64,000 bases of DNA from Blastomussa wellsi (GCA_947652115.1 OX393567.1:22234357-22298356); one strand, 5' to 3'; positions 48,947 through 61,200 are shown, counted from the first letter of the stretch. Notes: a model not told the origin generated them from the sequence alone. Numbers and translations are program-made.

Positions 48947-49120
48947 TTGCTATTACTAATCACTGTTTTCATACAGACAAAAAAAACTTGCCTTTAGCAT
49001 CCTCAGAAGTTGCTGGAGGGGATGGATTGGTCATTTAAAAACATGGGTATCTGCAAAAGATTTTTTCTAAGTTTAGATGTTGCAATTTCAGAAACAAGTG
49101 ACTGCCAGTGGGGTTGAATT

Positions 49121-49200
49121 GGAGAGTTATCAGACTGACGTGTCCTCTCAGCATCTTTGATATGACAGGGATAACTGAAAGTTTTTCATCACAACTCTCC
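49121..49200 (-). ncRNA. Box C/D snoRNA with 28S-complementary block
   Basis: Minus strand, 80 nt. The perfect 8-bp terminal stem GGAGAGTT/AACTCTCC encloses C box GTGATGA and D box CTGA. The block CAGTTATCCCTGTC is complementary to the conserved GACAGGGATAACTG of 28S rRNA (from memory), near the peptidyl-transferase centre. A D' box is not obvious. Between host exons 49400-49371 and 49050-48992. Confidence 0.85.
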
Positions 49201-49473
49201 ATGGTGAAATACAAAAATAATTTTTTATTTCAAGCTTGAGATCAGGTTATATGCTAAACTATCCATCCAGCAAAGCTCTACTTTCCTTACCCTCACATAC
49301 TAAACAGGTCTGCATAACCAAAGTTACTGCCTGTAAGATACAACAAATCTTGGGCACATGGGGGTATTACCATCGGAATGGGATTTTAAAATGCATCTCC
49401 CTGAAATGTCAAAGATAGCTAGTTAGTTTTTTTTCAAAAATATTTACATTATGCTGTGCAAAAAATCAGGGTA

Positions 49474-49567
49474 CAAGTTACTTCAGAATACAAATGCGTT
49501 CAATGTGCAACATATTGTGCACTCATACAAGAGGTGTCAGAAAGGAGTTTTCATCACATGTAACTTG
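49474..49567 (-). ncRNA. Box C/D snoRNA, target unknown
   Basis: Minus strand, 94 nt. The perfect 8-bp stem CAAGTTAC/GTAACTTG encloses C box GTGATGA and D box CTGA, with another CTGA (D') soon after the C box. Between host exons 49639-49615 and 49400-49371. Confidence 0.85.
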
Positions 49568-49711
49568 CCTTTCTGTGAATTGAGCCCTTTTTCCATTAAA
49601 ATATATTTTCTCACCTAGTTGGTTATCCACTGAAGTGACCTGAAAACCAAGGAACAGAATGGTCACTTGAGTATTAATTTTAGTTCCAATACTTACAATA
49701 CATGATAAGCA

Positions 49712-49792
49712 AGTGATAGAATCAGAAATGACATTTTTTCTTCAAGACCATGTCATTCAGAGACTCTAGTCTAAAAGATTCATCACATCACT
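49712..49792 (-). ncRNA. Box C/D snoRNA with 28S-complementary D' guide
   Basis: Minus strand, 81 nt. Stem AGTGAT/ATCACT, C box GTGATGA, D' CTGA and D CTGA. Directly upstream of D' lies AGACTAGAGTC, complementary to GACTCTAGTCT of 28S rRNA (from memory). In the intron between exons 50048-49989 and 49639-49615. Confidence 0.83.
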
Positions 49793-50289
49793 CACTAACA
49801 CTTCAAATTACAGTCCATTTAGTTTCTTATTTTTAACTCTCACTGAATTCTTATGAATGACAGCAGCAAAAGAAGTTGAGTTTAAAGCTTCAGTGTTGTT
49901 TCCTGAACAGAGCATTAAACATGAAAGTATCTGTAACTGCTTTCTTTTTGATTTGACAAGAAACAAATAAAAACATTTTTCCTTACCACTGGAGAAGAGA
50001 GTCCCATTGTTACCCATTTTTATGGCCCCAGACTTCAACACCAGAAAACTACAAATCAACAAAGAAAAAATTAAAAAAAGCATTTGATGGATGCTGTCAA
50101 GTGAAATAAGCACCCAAGATTCGAAGAGCAGCCAAGATAGGAAAAGGTTTAGTCATTACCAGATTGGTCATTTTGGGTTCTCAATAACCAGCTTCAGACA
50201 AATGCCTCGATTCGACATCACAGTTACAAAGCTACACAAAACGTGATTCTTTGAAGATTACTCAGGCTCGTCATCTCGTGTCATCACTA

Positions 50290-50560
50290 GCTGGGACTAT
50301 GAGAACTAACGGCTTACAAGAGCTATGTAACAATATTTTGGGCCATTTTCTGCAACAAACCAAATTGCTCTTAAAAATGTAGGAAATCTAAAAAATAGTT
50401 TACTAAGGAAGAAAAACAACAAAGAGGTGATACTAAATAAAAAAGGAACAAGGATGGTCGAGGATTGAGAAAATTGAGACAAATTACAAATGAAAGATTC
50501 GAAAAACTTAGGCAAAATTTTTCAAAATGCACAAACTGTGACATAGCTCTTGTGATGCAA
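50290..50560 (-). repeat. Dispersed 200-bp repeat, copy 4
   Basis: AAAAATAGTTTACTAAGGAA, CAACAAAGAGGTGATAC, GGAACAAGGATGG, GAAAATTGAGACAAATTAC and CAAAATGCACAAACTGTGAC. Minus orientation, facing copy 5. Confidence 0.7.
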
Positions 50561-50704
50561 CCACTGTGACAAGTCAAGCTATTTCTCGACCAAAAAGTAA
50601 AAAGCCCTTGTTCCTTTTAATATTATTCTCTTCACTGTAAATTATCAAGAAAATCAAATACCAAACGAACTGGCTGGATACTACCATTGTATTGATTAAA
50701 GAAG

Positions 50705-50885
50705 CTGCGTCACAGTTTGTGCATTTTGATAAATTTAGCCCAGATTTATCAAATTCGTCATTTGTAATCCGTCTCAATCTTCTCCATCCTTAAACATCCT
50801 TGTTCCTTTTTGGTTTAGCATCACCTCTTTGTTGTTATTCTTCCCTAGTAAACTATCAGTTTTAGGTTTTTCGTCGCAAAAAAAT
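50705..50885 (+). repeat. Dispersed 200-bp repeat, copy 5
   Basis: GTCACAGTTTGTGCATTTTG, TCATTTGTAATCCGTCTC, TCTTCTCCATCCTTAAACAT, TTTTTGGTTTAGCATCACCT. Plus orientation, an inverted partner of copy 4 about 145 bp away. Confidence 0.7.
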
Positions 50886-51540
50886 GACTCAGAATCTGAG
50901 AAAAGAAAGATCGAAGGTAAACTCGATTACCACATTCACCAATTTCAAACAGTTCTAAAGGTTGAAAATTTTTATAGGAGCCGAAAAATTTAAAAAGACT
51001 CTCTTTCATTTTAGCGGAATCCAAGGATCCTTTGTGAAGCGTTAAAGCTCCGATTTTAAATATCTTACAAGGAACGTTTCGGTCGTGAACCATTGGGATT
51101 CGATTCGAAAGCACGTGGCGAAAACGGCTCATAAAAGGTTTGTTCTAAAAAGGACTTCGACACTATTGCTGAATATCTGTGCTCGCCAATTCTGTACCAA
51201 TCAAAGCTGAACTTACCCTGCTTTTCACAACACAACCTCCTAAGCCGTCCGCCATATTCTTCCCTCGTGCAAAACGTCTTTTTCAGACCGCCCTTATATG
51301 ATACCGCGACAACCATGTGATCAAAATGCAATGCAACGATTGGTTCTGGAGTGCGTGACGACTTCGTTACTGACTTGCGCATTGACGACAAAACGAAGGA
51401 TGGCGGAGTAGGGACTGGGTACATGTTACAAGTCTTCGAGGCAGACGGAGTAGGGATGGTGAGGTATTGGTGGGGGTGGGGCATAGTTAACTATGGGTGG
51501 GAGAATTGGTCATCTGGATTTTGAACTAACAGGAAAAGGG

Positions 51541-51990
51541 GCATTGTCACGATAATGCGCATGCGGAGCCTTAACTCACACAGAAAGTGTTTTAACTAAA
51601 TTTGTCAAGGACTCGATTAAGGCTGCGCACCGCACGCATTCTCGCCCCTTTGAGGCCGCGATCCTTTTGGTCAGCATCAACAATCGCAACCTCTGGGAAG
51701 GTCCAACACCGGAAGTCCGCGATTCACGGACTTCCCGTCACTCTGCGCATACACAAAGTCAAAAGTGACAAATATGATTGGCTGAAAGCTGCAAAACGAG
51801 TTCTCTACGCATGCTCATAATTTGGTTGCGGCCAGGTCTCGATTCCTTGGTGCTGACCAAACGAATCGCGGCCTCTGGGGACGAGAATGCACCGCACGCT
51901 TCTACGAACGGCCTTCTGTGTATGTTTTGGAGTTTTAACGTGCGCACGAACACCTCTTCGTCTTGCCTCATCATCTTTCGCCGCGATAGG
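51541..51990. mobile_element. Foldback element (51634-51901) in larger repeat shared with 61900-62066
   Basis: Inner arms: ATTCTCGCCCCTTTGAGGCC and GATCCTTTTGGTCAGCA invert as TGCTGACCAAACGAATCGCG and GGCCTCTGGGGACGAGAAT. It is related to 4331-4556. The outer segments (CGATAATGCGCATGCGGAGC; GTGCGCACGAACACCTC) recur inverted at 61900-62066. Confidence 0.55.
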
Positions 51991-52895
51991 CCGAACCACT
52001 TTGTGCACCATTGAAATTTGATGTGTAGAATGAACTTGTTGAATTTATCTTGTCAAGCAATGAGTTTATTCAAACAAAACAAAACAAAAAAGAAACTACG
52101 TAGTGTCGTAGCCTTTGATTTTATGTGATAAATAAAATGATCTCCGTGTCACTATTTTGATGGCTAATATCATGGGTGACAAATTACTACTTAATTTTGG
52201 CGCGAAATTTCAGCGTTAATTTGTTTGTGAAATTATAAAATTGCCATGGCAACGTTTGGCGCGAAGTTTCTCGAGACAATAAACAAATCAAAACCCACCT
52301 ATGATACTAAAAGGTAATAAAATCGTATACTCGTGAAATTGGGAAATAGTTTCACTTGCATTTTGCCAAAATTCTAACAATTTCTCTCGCCTAAAGTTTC
52401 AGGAAATTATAAGAATTTCGACAAAACGCGCGTGAAATAATTTCACCGGTCACGGTTACCCACACTAACAAACCCGAGCGTAGCGTTACGTGACAAAGAG
52501 AGGGGTCAGAACCTGACTCGTCCCCAGTCGTTTCTCATGGTCGTAATTGATTATTAACGAGGGATGCGCTTTGGTTTCCCCCAGACCTTGGCAGTGCGTT
52601 TTGGCTCTTTAATAGTTTAGCGGTGCGCTCCGAATGGTAAGTCAAGTGCACATCGCGCTAATGGTAGACCCTTTCACGCACGCCAAAAGAAATCAAATAA
52701 AAGTTTCCAAACCACTTTTTGTCAATGTTTAATTCTAACGAACAGTAACGAAATTACAATTACAAAATACGTGACAGGATTCAAGGGAACACACGGATGT
52801 CGGGATTAATCAATAATAAATACTATTTAAACAATAGAGTGTTTCTGTCGAGGAACTATCTGATAGTTCCCCCGCGGAAATTTGATGTTCTTAAA
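51991..52895. other. Non-coding interval
   Basis: AT-rich, no exon or RNA gene seen. The stretch near 52440-52500 resembles other repetitive coral DNA but could not be assigned. Confidence 0.4.
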
Positions 52896-53058
52896 ACAGT
52901 ACATTCCCGGTACCCATTTATACACCTGGGTGAAGAGAGGCACTGTGAGAGTAAAGTGTCTTGCCCAAGAACACAACGCAGTGCCCCGGCCGAGGCTCGA
53001 ACCCAGACCGTCCGATCCGGAGTACAGCGCACTAACCATTAGGCCACCAAGCCTCCCA
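52896..53058 (-). repeat. SINE copy, minus orientation
   Basis: Minus strand: GGCCTAATGGTTAGTGCGC (A-box region), GGGTTCGAGCC (B box), then the core GGGCAAGACACTTTACTCTC and the GTATAAATGGGTACC box. It lies back to back with the full copy at 53135-53424. Confidence 0.8.
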
Positions 53059-53134
53059 TAAATACTACCAAAATGTTTCAAAAAAATAAAAAAAAGCTAG
53101 AGTGAAGTTTCTTATCCCACGCTTAACTTCGAAG

Positions 53135-53424
53135 TGGGAGGCGCAGTGGCCTAATGGTTAGTGCGCTGGACTCTGGATCGGACGGTCCGGGTTCGAGTCC
53201 TGGCCGGGCCACTGCGTTGTTTTCTTGGGCAAGACACTTTACTCTCACAGTGCCTCTCTTCACCCAGGTGTATAAATGGGTACCGGCGAATTTACTGCTG
53301 GGGGGTAACCCTGCGATGGACTAGCATCCCATCCAGGGGGATGTCAATGTTCATGCTACAGAAACCGGGATAAGCTCCGGCCTGATGGGTCACTAGGCCC
53401 GACTGCAGACTTACCTTACCTTAC
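53135..53424 (+). mobile_element. Full-length tRNA-derived SINE with target duplication
   Basis: Flanked on both sides by the exact 13-bp duplication CTTAACTTCGAAG (53122-53134 and 53425-53437). Head: A box TGGCCTAATGG and B box GGTTCGAGTCC. Core: GGGCAAGACACTTTACTCTC and GTATAAATGGGTACC. Tail: (CTTAC)n. About 290 bp. It is the best-preserved member of the family in this window. Confidence 0.9.
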
Positions 53425-53437
53425 CTTAACTTCGAAG

Positions 53438-55217
53438 CATTGAATGAGAAAAAGAAACCTTTCAAATACTCGGCAAAAGTTCGTGGAAATTCCGATTTGA
53501 ACACGATCAGAGTTTCCATCGGAAAACAGCACGAACGTTCTCCGAAAGTTTTCTCTTTCTCCCTTCTCCTCCCCACACCTCAACAAAATACGACTAATGA
53601 ATGACAGGAACTACGTCACGACATTCGCCAGATGGATACTCTTTAGTAATTGGGTAGTGGGGATATGCCGCTGAATGGGGCCGCATTTTCACGGCTGGCT
53701 TGACTATAATGGGGTTGCATTTTCAATCTTTTTCAGCAGACTTAGTGGAGCGGGCTCGTACAATTTTGGGGATAAGAGAATTATGGCAAGTAGGGATTTA
53801 AACACGAGAAGATTCGCGTTAAAATAGTTGTTGCCGTATTTAGGGCTGCCGTTTTAATATTGAACAATCGGCTTGCATTCAGATCGCGAAAAGGTGACTA
53901 AGATCGACTCTATAATAGGCCATTTTACAGTTCTGTGCTTAGTTACCAAGCCTTTGAGTGGAAATGAGGCTGAAGGTGACCTTGCATAGATACAAACCCT
54001 CTTGCTTTTGACATGTAAATCGTTTTGTTGTTATGCTAAATAGTTTCTGGTCTCTATCAGGACAAAGTCACCCTGAGCCTCGCTTTCATACAGTGGCCTG
54101 GTTACATTTCACAGTACTGTAAAATGGTATATTTTCCACAGAAAAGAGCATAATGGGTAAGGGTTCTTAGAAGCCAGCAAAACTTGACCCAAGCACCACC
54201 ACCCCCCCCCCCCCCCTCCCATTGAGTATAGGAAACCTCAAAAGAATAGTTTTGGAAGGAAGAATAACCCCAAAGAGGTGATAATGAACTAAGCACGAAC
54301 AAGAATGATGAACGATGGAGAAGATTGAGCCAGATTACAAATGACGAATTGAAAACTTTCGGCAAAATTTTTCAAAATGCACAAATCATAACATAACTGC
54401 TTTGAAACCAACACGTAGCTTCTGGACTACCACGGTCCACCCAGGAGACTTGAACTGTTTTGCTCCTGATTAAATTTGAAAATACTTTACGTTTAAATTA
54501 TGTTGCAACATTTTGAAATTATATTATACTACATCTATTCTTGTCATTTCTTGGAACTACAGGTACCTAAATTCGGCGAATATATTTCAATTTTGAAAAA
54601 TGAAACTTCTTACCCAGACGCTTATCAAACATTTTCACAACAAAAAGTTATCGCTTGGTTCCAGGGTGCAATTCTAAAAACTTAAACTATGGGTAGCAAA
54701 AATTAAACACCGAAAATACGCGAATTACATAACATCCTAGCGCATTACGCCGATATTGCCGCAAGGAGCACACATGTGAACACTGTACAAGACAAACAAC
54801 TAGTTTCTTCCACTATAAAATAAAATTGAAGCGGTTTTCAATAAAGTAATTAGCGAATTGATTTTGTTTTGCATCACTATTGATTGGTTAAAAATCTCGC
54901 TCCACTTTTTCAACCAATCAGAAGTAAAACCAAAACCAATCGTGACTCGCGCGCGCACGTTTTCCCGCGCTTTGTGTCGGTTACGTGTAGTTACTTCCAG
55001 TTTTGATTGGTTCATTGGATTGTCTTCATCCTTTGTGATTGGACAAAGTGATTACTTTGGTTTTGATTTTACGACTCAATTGAAACTCGCTCTGTGAGAC
55101 AAAGACATTAGTAACGGTGCGAAATGTATGGAGACCAATATTGAGAATTTCTACGTTGAAATAACACTAAACATACGAACAAATATTCATGTGCAGTACC
55201 GTAGGATACATTTGCGG
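53438..55217. other. Intergenic, 3' of the SMCHD1-like gene
   Basis: Holds a dispersed-repeat copy (54110-54390), a C-run (about 54200-54216) and a block with several ATTGG/CCAAT motifs (54880-55070) that looks repetitive. No gene seen. Confidence 0.5.
54110..54390 (-). repeat. Dispersed 200-bp repeat, copy 6
   Basis: AAAGAATAGTTTTGGAAGGA, CCCCAAAGAGGTGATAATG, ACAAGAATGATGAACGATGG and CAAAATGCACAAATCATAAC. Minus orientation, with a C-run at one side. Confidence 0.65.
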
Positions 55218-58200
55218 TTAACTTCTTTTCCTCCGTTTGTCGGCGGGTTCACTGATGTCCTTTTCTATTCCAGCAGGTCTCAACTTTCTGAGTTCCCTTT
55301 CAAGCTCGGTAATCCGAGGCGACAAACTCTTTCGCGCCACATTCAGCTGCTCTTCTTTCGCGCGCTTGTCTTCCATTTCTTTCTCGTGCTTTTCGACCGT
55401 CATTTGCAGCCTGTCCAGAGCTTCACACCGTTCTTTCAGCTCGCGATAATGCGTGGTCTCCCGCGCCGGCAACGCGCCAAACGCGAACCGCAAATCTTCG
55501 ATCCTCGGCGGGCAGCGTTTCTTCGGATCCATCAACCCGTCAGAGGCAATCATGTTGCCATCACGTGTTAATATCGTGGGGCATGACTGCCTCATTCTGG
55601 TGAGATGCTCGCGGTACGCCTGTCCAGACTTGAGGTCTTTGACGACAATAGTCTTGGACAGCAGGTTCCAGAACAGACTGCAGCGAAGGTAGCCGTTTTC
55701 ACTCGTAAACTCGAGCAGATTCACAGCGAATTCAATAGAGCTGTGATAATTCGGCGGCGGCTTGGGGAGCTCCAAAGGCAAAGGTTTGCCATCGCTTCCA
55801 TCAAAGTCTCTTTTCATGAAAGACAACAAAGTGGCTTCACAGTAAGCCGAGTGTCCCGCGTCGTACACCTTTCGTTGTTGTTCTGTGGTACTGGTGAGTG
55901 CTACTTGCATTTTAGACTGGAGATACCACGACAAAATGCGAGCAAGTAATGGGTCCGAGACATACGCAAGCTCTGCTACAATACCTGAATGGAAAAGCAA
56001 AATAAATCTTTCATCGTCGTTTCCAAGCAATTAATGTTTTCAGCGTGGGAAAACCTGCACACAAATTCTACATTCGCTACAACAAAGGGCATGCATTACT
56101 GATTGAAAAAATAAAACAACTTAGTTAAGCTGCTGAAACCGCGTTTGTAGCTTCCCGCCTAAACAGCAACGATACTTTGTTTTATCTGTTAATTTCCAAA
56201 ACATCAGTCACAAGCTGGATTACCAGCCGCTGTTAGGTAAATGAGTCATCTTAGGGCCTGTTTATATGGAGAGTGTTCCCTGGTCGGAGAGTTGAATTTT
56301 TTAAATATTCAAATCTGCAATTCTCCTTCTTCCTTCGAGTCCCTGTCGTTAATTACATTACTGTCGTCTTTGCTGAGTTAAATTTTGTGTTTAATTTGTT
56401 CGTGAAAACCTAAACTCTAGCACTTACGTGACGGTCGCATGCCGCGAGTTGCCTCGAGCAGGCGAGGCAACTGTTTGTATGATAACAATTTGGCTTGTCC
56501 CCCATGGTCACCCTGCCACCCCCAACCCCCCCCCCCCCCCCTTCTCCATCCCGAGCCAGCTTTGCGTTTTCTTGTGTAACCGGTTCGCTGCTATTTATAA
56601 ATAAAGCTACGATAAGTTCTCTCACCTGGGTTAGCTCAGTATGGAGGGTTGCCCTCCTACTAAGGACAATTCTCCTTCTGATCCATAAAAACAGGCCCTT
56701 TGAGTTTAATTCAAGACAGGCCGAGTTCTAAATACAAAGACGTCGGAAATGATGTCGCCTGCGCAATTACAGCACCAAATCTACCACAGGGCGCCTACCT
56801 TTCATGTACTGTCGAATCCTGGTTGGAGGGTGCCCCTGCTGCGTGATGGCGGGCCTGGTTAAGGCTTGGTTCGATTCATACTGATTCAGTTCGTTTTTAC
56901 ATATCTGAAGCATATTCACTACGTCTTTTCGCCTCGGTTCTCCTCGGAACGCACTTCGGACGGGAGTGACTGCCGTCGCTACTTCCGATTGACTACGTTG
57001 CGATCTCCTTTTGGATTCTGCAACGCTTTGTTCGTAATCTGCGATCTGCTTTCTCAGTGGCTGTAGTTCATTCTGTATTCGCTGAATGTGCTCATCTGGA
57101 ATAGAATGCAAATTGAATAACAAGCCTTCGCAAACACGGGGTAAGGCAAAGTCTGCGTTTGAGCGTACTGGCACATTAGGCCGGAGCACATCCTTGACTG
57201 GGAGTATTTCTACTCCGCTAAAGTGTCATACCCAGGAACACAACACAATGCGCCACCCGGGGCTCGAACCCAGACCGCTACCCACTTGGCCACGACAACA
57301 TTACAGTGCTGCAAAAACTTTTTCTCCTGTGAAAGGACATGTGTCCGACAAATTTCAGCATTTTGACTGGGCAAAAGATTACAGTACTGCTCATCAATGG
57401 CGTTTGCATTGGAAGGCGTAAAAAATTGTCCGAACATTCTGTCGGACCACAGTCGGAATTTCACCGGACATCGGCAAATTGTGGTCGGCTATTGTCCAAT
57501 GTGCGACTGTTATTTGCATCCGGGTATTATTTACTAAAATCGTAGAAAATAACTAGTTACTAAATTAATGCGAGTCTCGAGTTCTTGGTGGTGCCGACCG
57601 ACCGTCGCAAACAAAAAATTGGTCCTAATTTGCTATACTCTTCGAACTTTGTCAGATTAATTGCTTGATTTTGAATTACCTAACGGCGAGATTTTACGAA
57701 GATCAGCCGACTATTTCCGACTATTTTCCGAACCGCAACTGACAACTTTCGTTTTCGGCGCAAAAAGCGGTATGCTCTTTTCTCACCAAAAAAGAAGAGC
57801 TTTCACGAGGATCCCTCCCCAAGATCTCCGACTGTTTCACGAACCGCAACTCATTTCAGATACTTTGTTTCATCAAAAAGACAAGAAGACAGTGTTGGAC
57901 TTACCTGTACTAAAGGCAAACTTAATAGAGTGTGGTTCGACACCAGGAGCAGAAAACACCAACATATATTCCCCAATGTAATTCCCAACGCGACTACAAA
58001 GAGTCAGCCTTGGTAACCTGGCTGTGCCACGGTTGAGAGTGATATGGACCGGGCTGTTCTCCAATTCTGGAAGGATAGTACCCTCGGGCACAGTCCCTGA
58101 CGGTTGAATGGCCACGCTTGCCGTTAATGAGACGTTAGCGACATTGCCGTAACTGTCTTCGGCTACGACATCCACAGCCTCAACACCGCTAAAAACGAGA

Positions 58201-61200
58201 AGAAAAAGTTTGAAAAATTCAGCTGCGGTTGCCTTGAACTGATGAGAGCATTGGTTACATGTAGGTGAACACGATGGAAACCACTCGAAGGCGGTGGTCT
58301 CAAAAACTCTACATTTACATCTCTAAAAAACAGAACGTCACTTTTCTAACCACTAACCTTTTGCCCGGACGAGGAAGAATGGTACGACCTTTGACGTCAG
58401 CAGTACAAGATGCGCTAACCACGCCGGGTGAACCAGAAGGAAAACGCAACACAAGTCTATGAGCAGGGCCTGGAAACAAGTACACAAAAAGTAAATCTGT
58501 GTTACCAGTTCAACGAACTCTGCTACGCTAGTATGAACTAAATTTTGCGACGAAAAATAAATAACATCCAACTCGAAATACAGTAGAATCCCGATACTAC
58601 GGGCCCCGAAGGGACATTCAAAAGTCTCCATATTATAAGTGAGCTCTGAGAAAGAAATTCAAGGACGCATATATACAGTTTATCTTCTGTCTAAGGTCTC
58701 GTAACTGTAATGGCATTCTAAATAAAACACTCGTGTTTACCAGGCTGCACCATGAACTGAACTGGATCGCTCCTGGTCACGTGATCCGCGGGAGGCAGGA
58801 CGGCCTTGAGCCTCTCTCTGTACTCCGCGTACTGACAGACGATTGACCACTGCCCCGCCCCCTCCAAGTAACGGTTTGCTATTGCTTGAAAGGTGACAAG
58901 ACCCTCGCGGTTCTGAGTGGGTTTCCTGTAGACTGACGTGCTTACGTCAGCGTCATGTGGTCGAGTGATTTCCAGGCTGAGATGTCCGACAGCATCAACA
59001 CGGACACCATCTTCCGTTTGACAATCAACCTTTGTCAAAACAGCAAAGCATGCGAGTGAGTGGTGTGTGATGATTCATCACGTGATGAGATCGTGATTCA
59101 TTCGGAAGGTTACAATTTGTGTAATTTGTCACACGCAACTGAGTGCATGGGAGTATGTACAGACAGAACATTTGCTGCCTACGAAATGTAGTAGTAGTGG
59201 TAGCTCTTTATTTAAACTCGGTAAAAATCTTCAGTAATAACAATAGTATTTTAATTGCAATCATTAAAAATTAAAATAGCTATAAAAACGGATTTACAAG
59301 ATTGCCGAGTGTTTCAAGTGAACGGTTAATTTCTTTCTTGAACTGCCCCAGTGATCTGATTGCCCTAACATCTTCCGGAAGAGAGTTCCACAGTAAGGCA
59401 CCGCTATAGCTAAAGCTGCGTTTCAAATAGTTAGTGCGCAGCTTGGGTAAGTTCAATTTATGGAACGAATCACATGATCTGAATACTGAATAGGGTAACA
59501 ACGGCAAATGTTTGAGGAGTCGCCTCGCAATCAATTTTTACAGTTAAACAACTGAGGAAAGGAACTTTGCAAAAGAACCAATGTGTGTACCTTCAATACT
59601 GGGTAACCACCCGTGGCCACCAGTGACTGGTCAGCGGCGATCTGTATCACGACAGCTTTCACTCGGTTACTCTTTTCCAAAGTGGCGGTAACAGTAGCAG
59701 CCTACAAGAAAATAAAGGAAAAAACGCTTCTTCTAAGAATGAATAGAACGCCTGGTGCTGGAAATGCAGGAAATATAAAGCAAAATAGATCTGCAGAATT
59801 TCAAATCTCTTCTCGGTGATTGGAAATGTGATGAAACACTGTCTCTCGTGTTTGAGATATTACTTCCAGCATAGTGCAGACACTCACCGCTAAATTTTTA
59901 TGTTCTGGACTGGATACTTTTATTTTAACTTGCTGGTCTCCAGTCCGGCTCCCACATTTCATCGTGTTTGCTTCAAACACCGCCTCTCCCTTCTGAGCCC
60001 GTTTGGTCAGAAGTGCTCCGCATGAGGATGGGATCCAGGACAGGCTGAGCGTTGTCCTGAGAGGTGTCTTGTTCCCAGACCTATCGCAGACAACAGCGTG
60101 GATCGGCGCATTGAGGAAGCAGTTGGCAAAAAGTTTGACTGTGTGCTCGTGCCTCTGAGAGGAATCATCGAAAGCGTGGCTTTTTAACTCAATGTGATGC
60201 GGAGCACCTGTAAGGAAATCGGACAGGATGATTTGACGAAGCTAAATTAGGTAAAATGATAAAATAAAATAGGCGTTGGAGAGAATCAAAGTCATACAAA
60301 AAAAAAAAACTTGAGTGTACAACAAGCTTGAACGCCAACCTATGTCTGGGAGGTTCTGGGTTCCAATCCTGTTGGGGACTTAGATTTTTTCTATGTCCCA
60401 CGCCGTGACGAAATGAGCACTTCATCTTATCAACTAGACTTTGAACTGGAAATAAAGGCGATGAAGTAGAAATGTCTTTCAATTCCACAACGAGATCAGG
60501 AAGACAAATGCATGACATAACCACTCGAAGATAAGTTAGAGAGACTCTCTTAGCAGTTGTAAACGTGACATAAAAAGTTGACACGTCGTCGTGAAGGTCA
60601 CGCAATCATTTAAGGGAAAATCTTGGTCCTAATTTCTACTTGAGTACGTTAGCCTTTAAGCCCAAAACACAATTCAACACACAACGCCTACTCACCGGGT
60701 TTTAGACTGATTCTCTGAGTGTCTCTGGCGAATTTGCCCGCCTTGTCATACACACACATGGTAATTACACCAGGGTTGCCGGAAATTGTAGCCTCGTTGT
60801 TGAACACAAATTCTGTTCCCTTACAGATTAAATTGCCAATAAACACCGCAGTACTGCCACTGGAAAGAAGGCAAATGATCTATTTACTGATCAGAGGAAG
60901 AGAACGCTGCTCTAAAAGCTTATATGTAGGCGGAAAAAAGTGACACTGACGAAACTATTGTTTTTGGACAGGACACTCGCCCCCACGGACTCCATCCCCA
61001 CCCCCTCCCCCGTCCCCACAACGGCCCGGTGGTGTATTGCTTATCTAGCCGCGTAAAACTAGAAAACCTGTGTTTTCTAATGCTGATGCCATCAAAACCC
61101 TGAATCATCGAAGCAGCGCCCACCTCCCCCCCCCCCCCCCTAAAACAAAATATAAAACGTGGGACAGCAAGCCTTACATGAAACGCGTATCGTATTTTGG

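Larger units (their letters stand above)
45665..51217 (-). ncRNA. Spliced snoRNA host gene (SNHG/GAS5-like), minus strand
   Basis: A chain of short GT-AG exons: 50048-49989, 49639-49615, 49400-49371, 49050-48992 (GC donor, AAG|GCAAGT), 48096-48044, 47647-47610, 47395-47352, about 47107-47031, 46125-46083, then a last exon from 45786 with AATAAA at 45690-45685. Internal exons are mostly 25-77 nt with no shared open frame (joining reaches stops at once), so the spliced RNA is taken as non-coding. Most introns contain one box C/D snoRNA, as in vertebrate host genes. The first exon is unsettled. One candidate ends at 51217 (AGG|GTAAGT) and carries ATATGGCGG. Another, at about 50142-50119, starts with a 5'TOP-like CCTTTTCCT. 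Single exons are tentative; the overall design is well supported by the snoRNAs. Confidence 0.72.

Noticed and set aside
51065..51484. 139-codon open frame on the minus strand
   Set aside because: It is low in complexity at the start, its stop lies inside a GTAAGA donor-like site, and it contains a strong internal donor (51217). More likely first-exon or promoter DNA than a protein.
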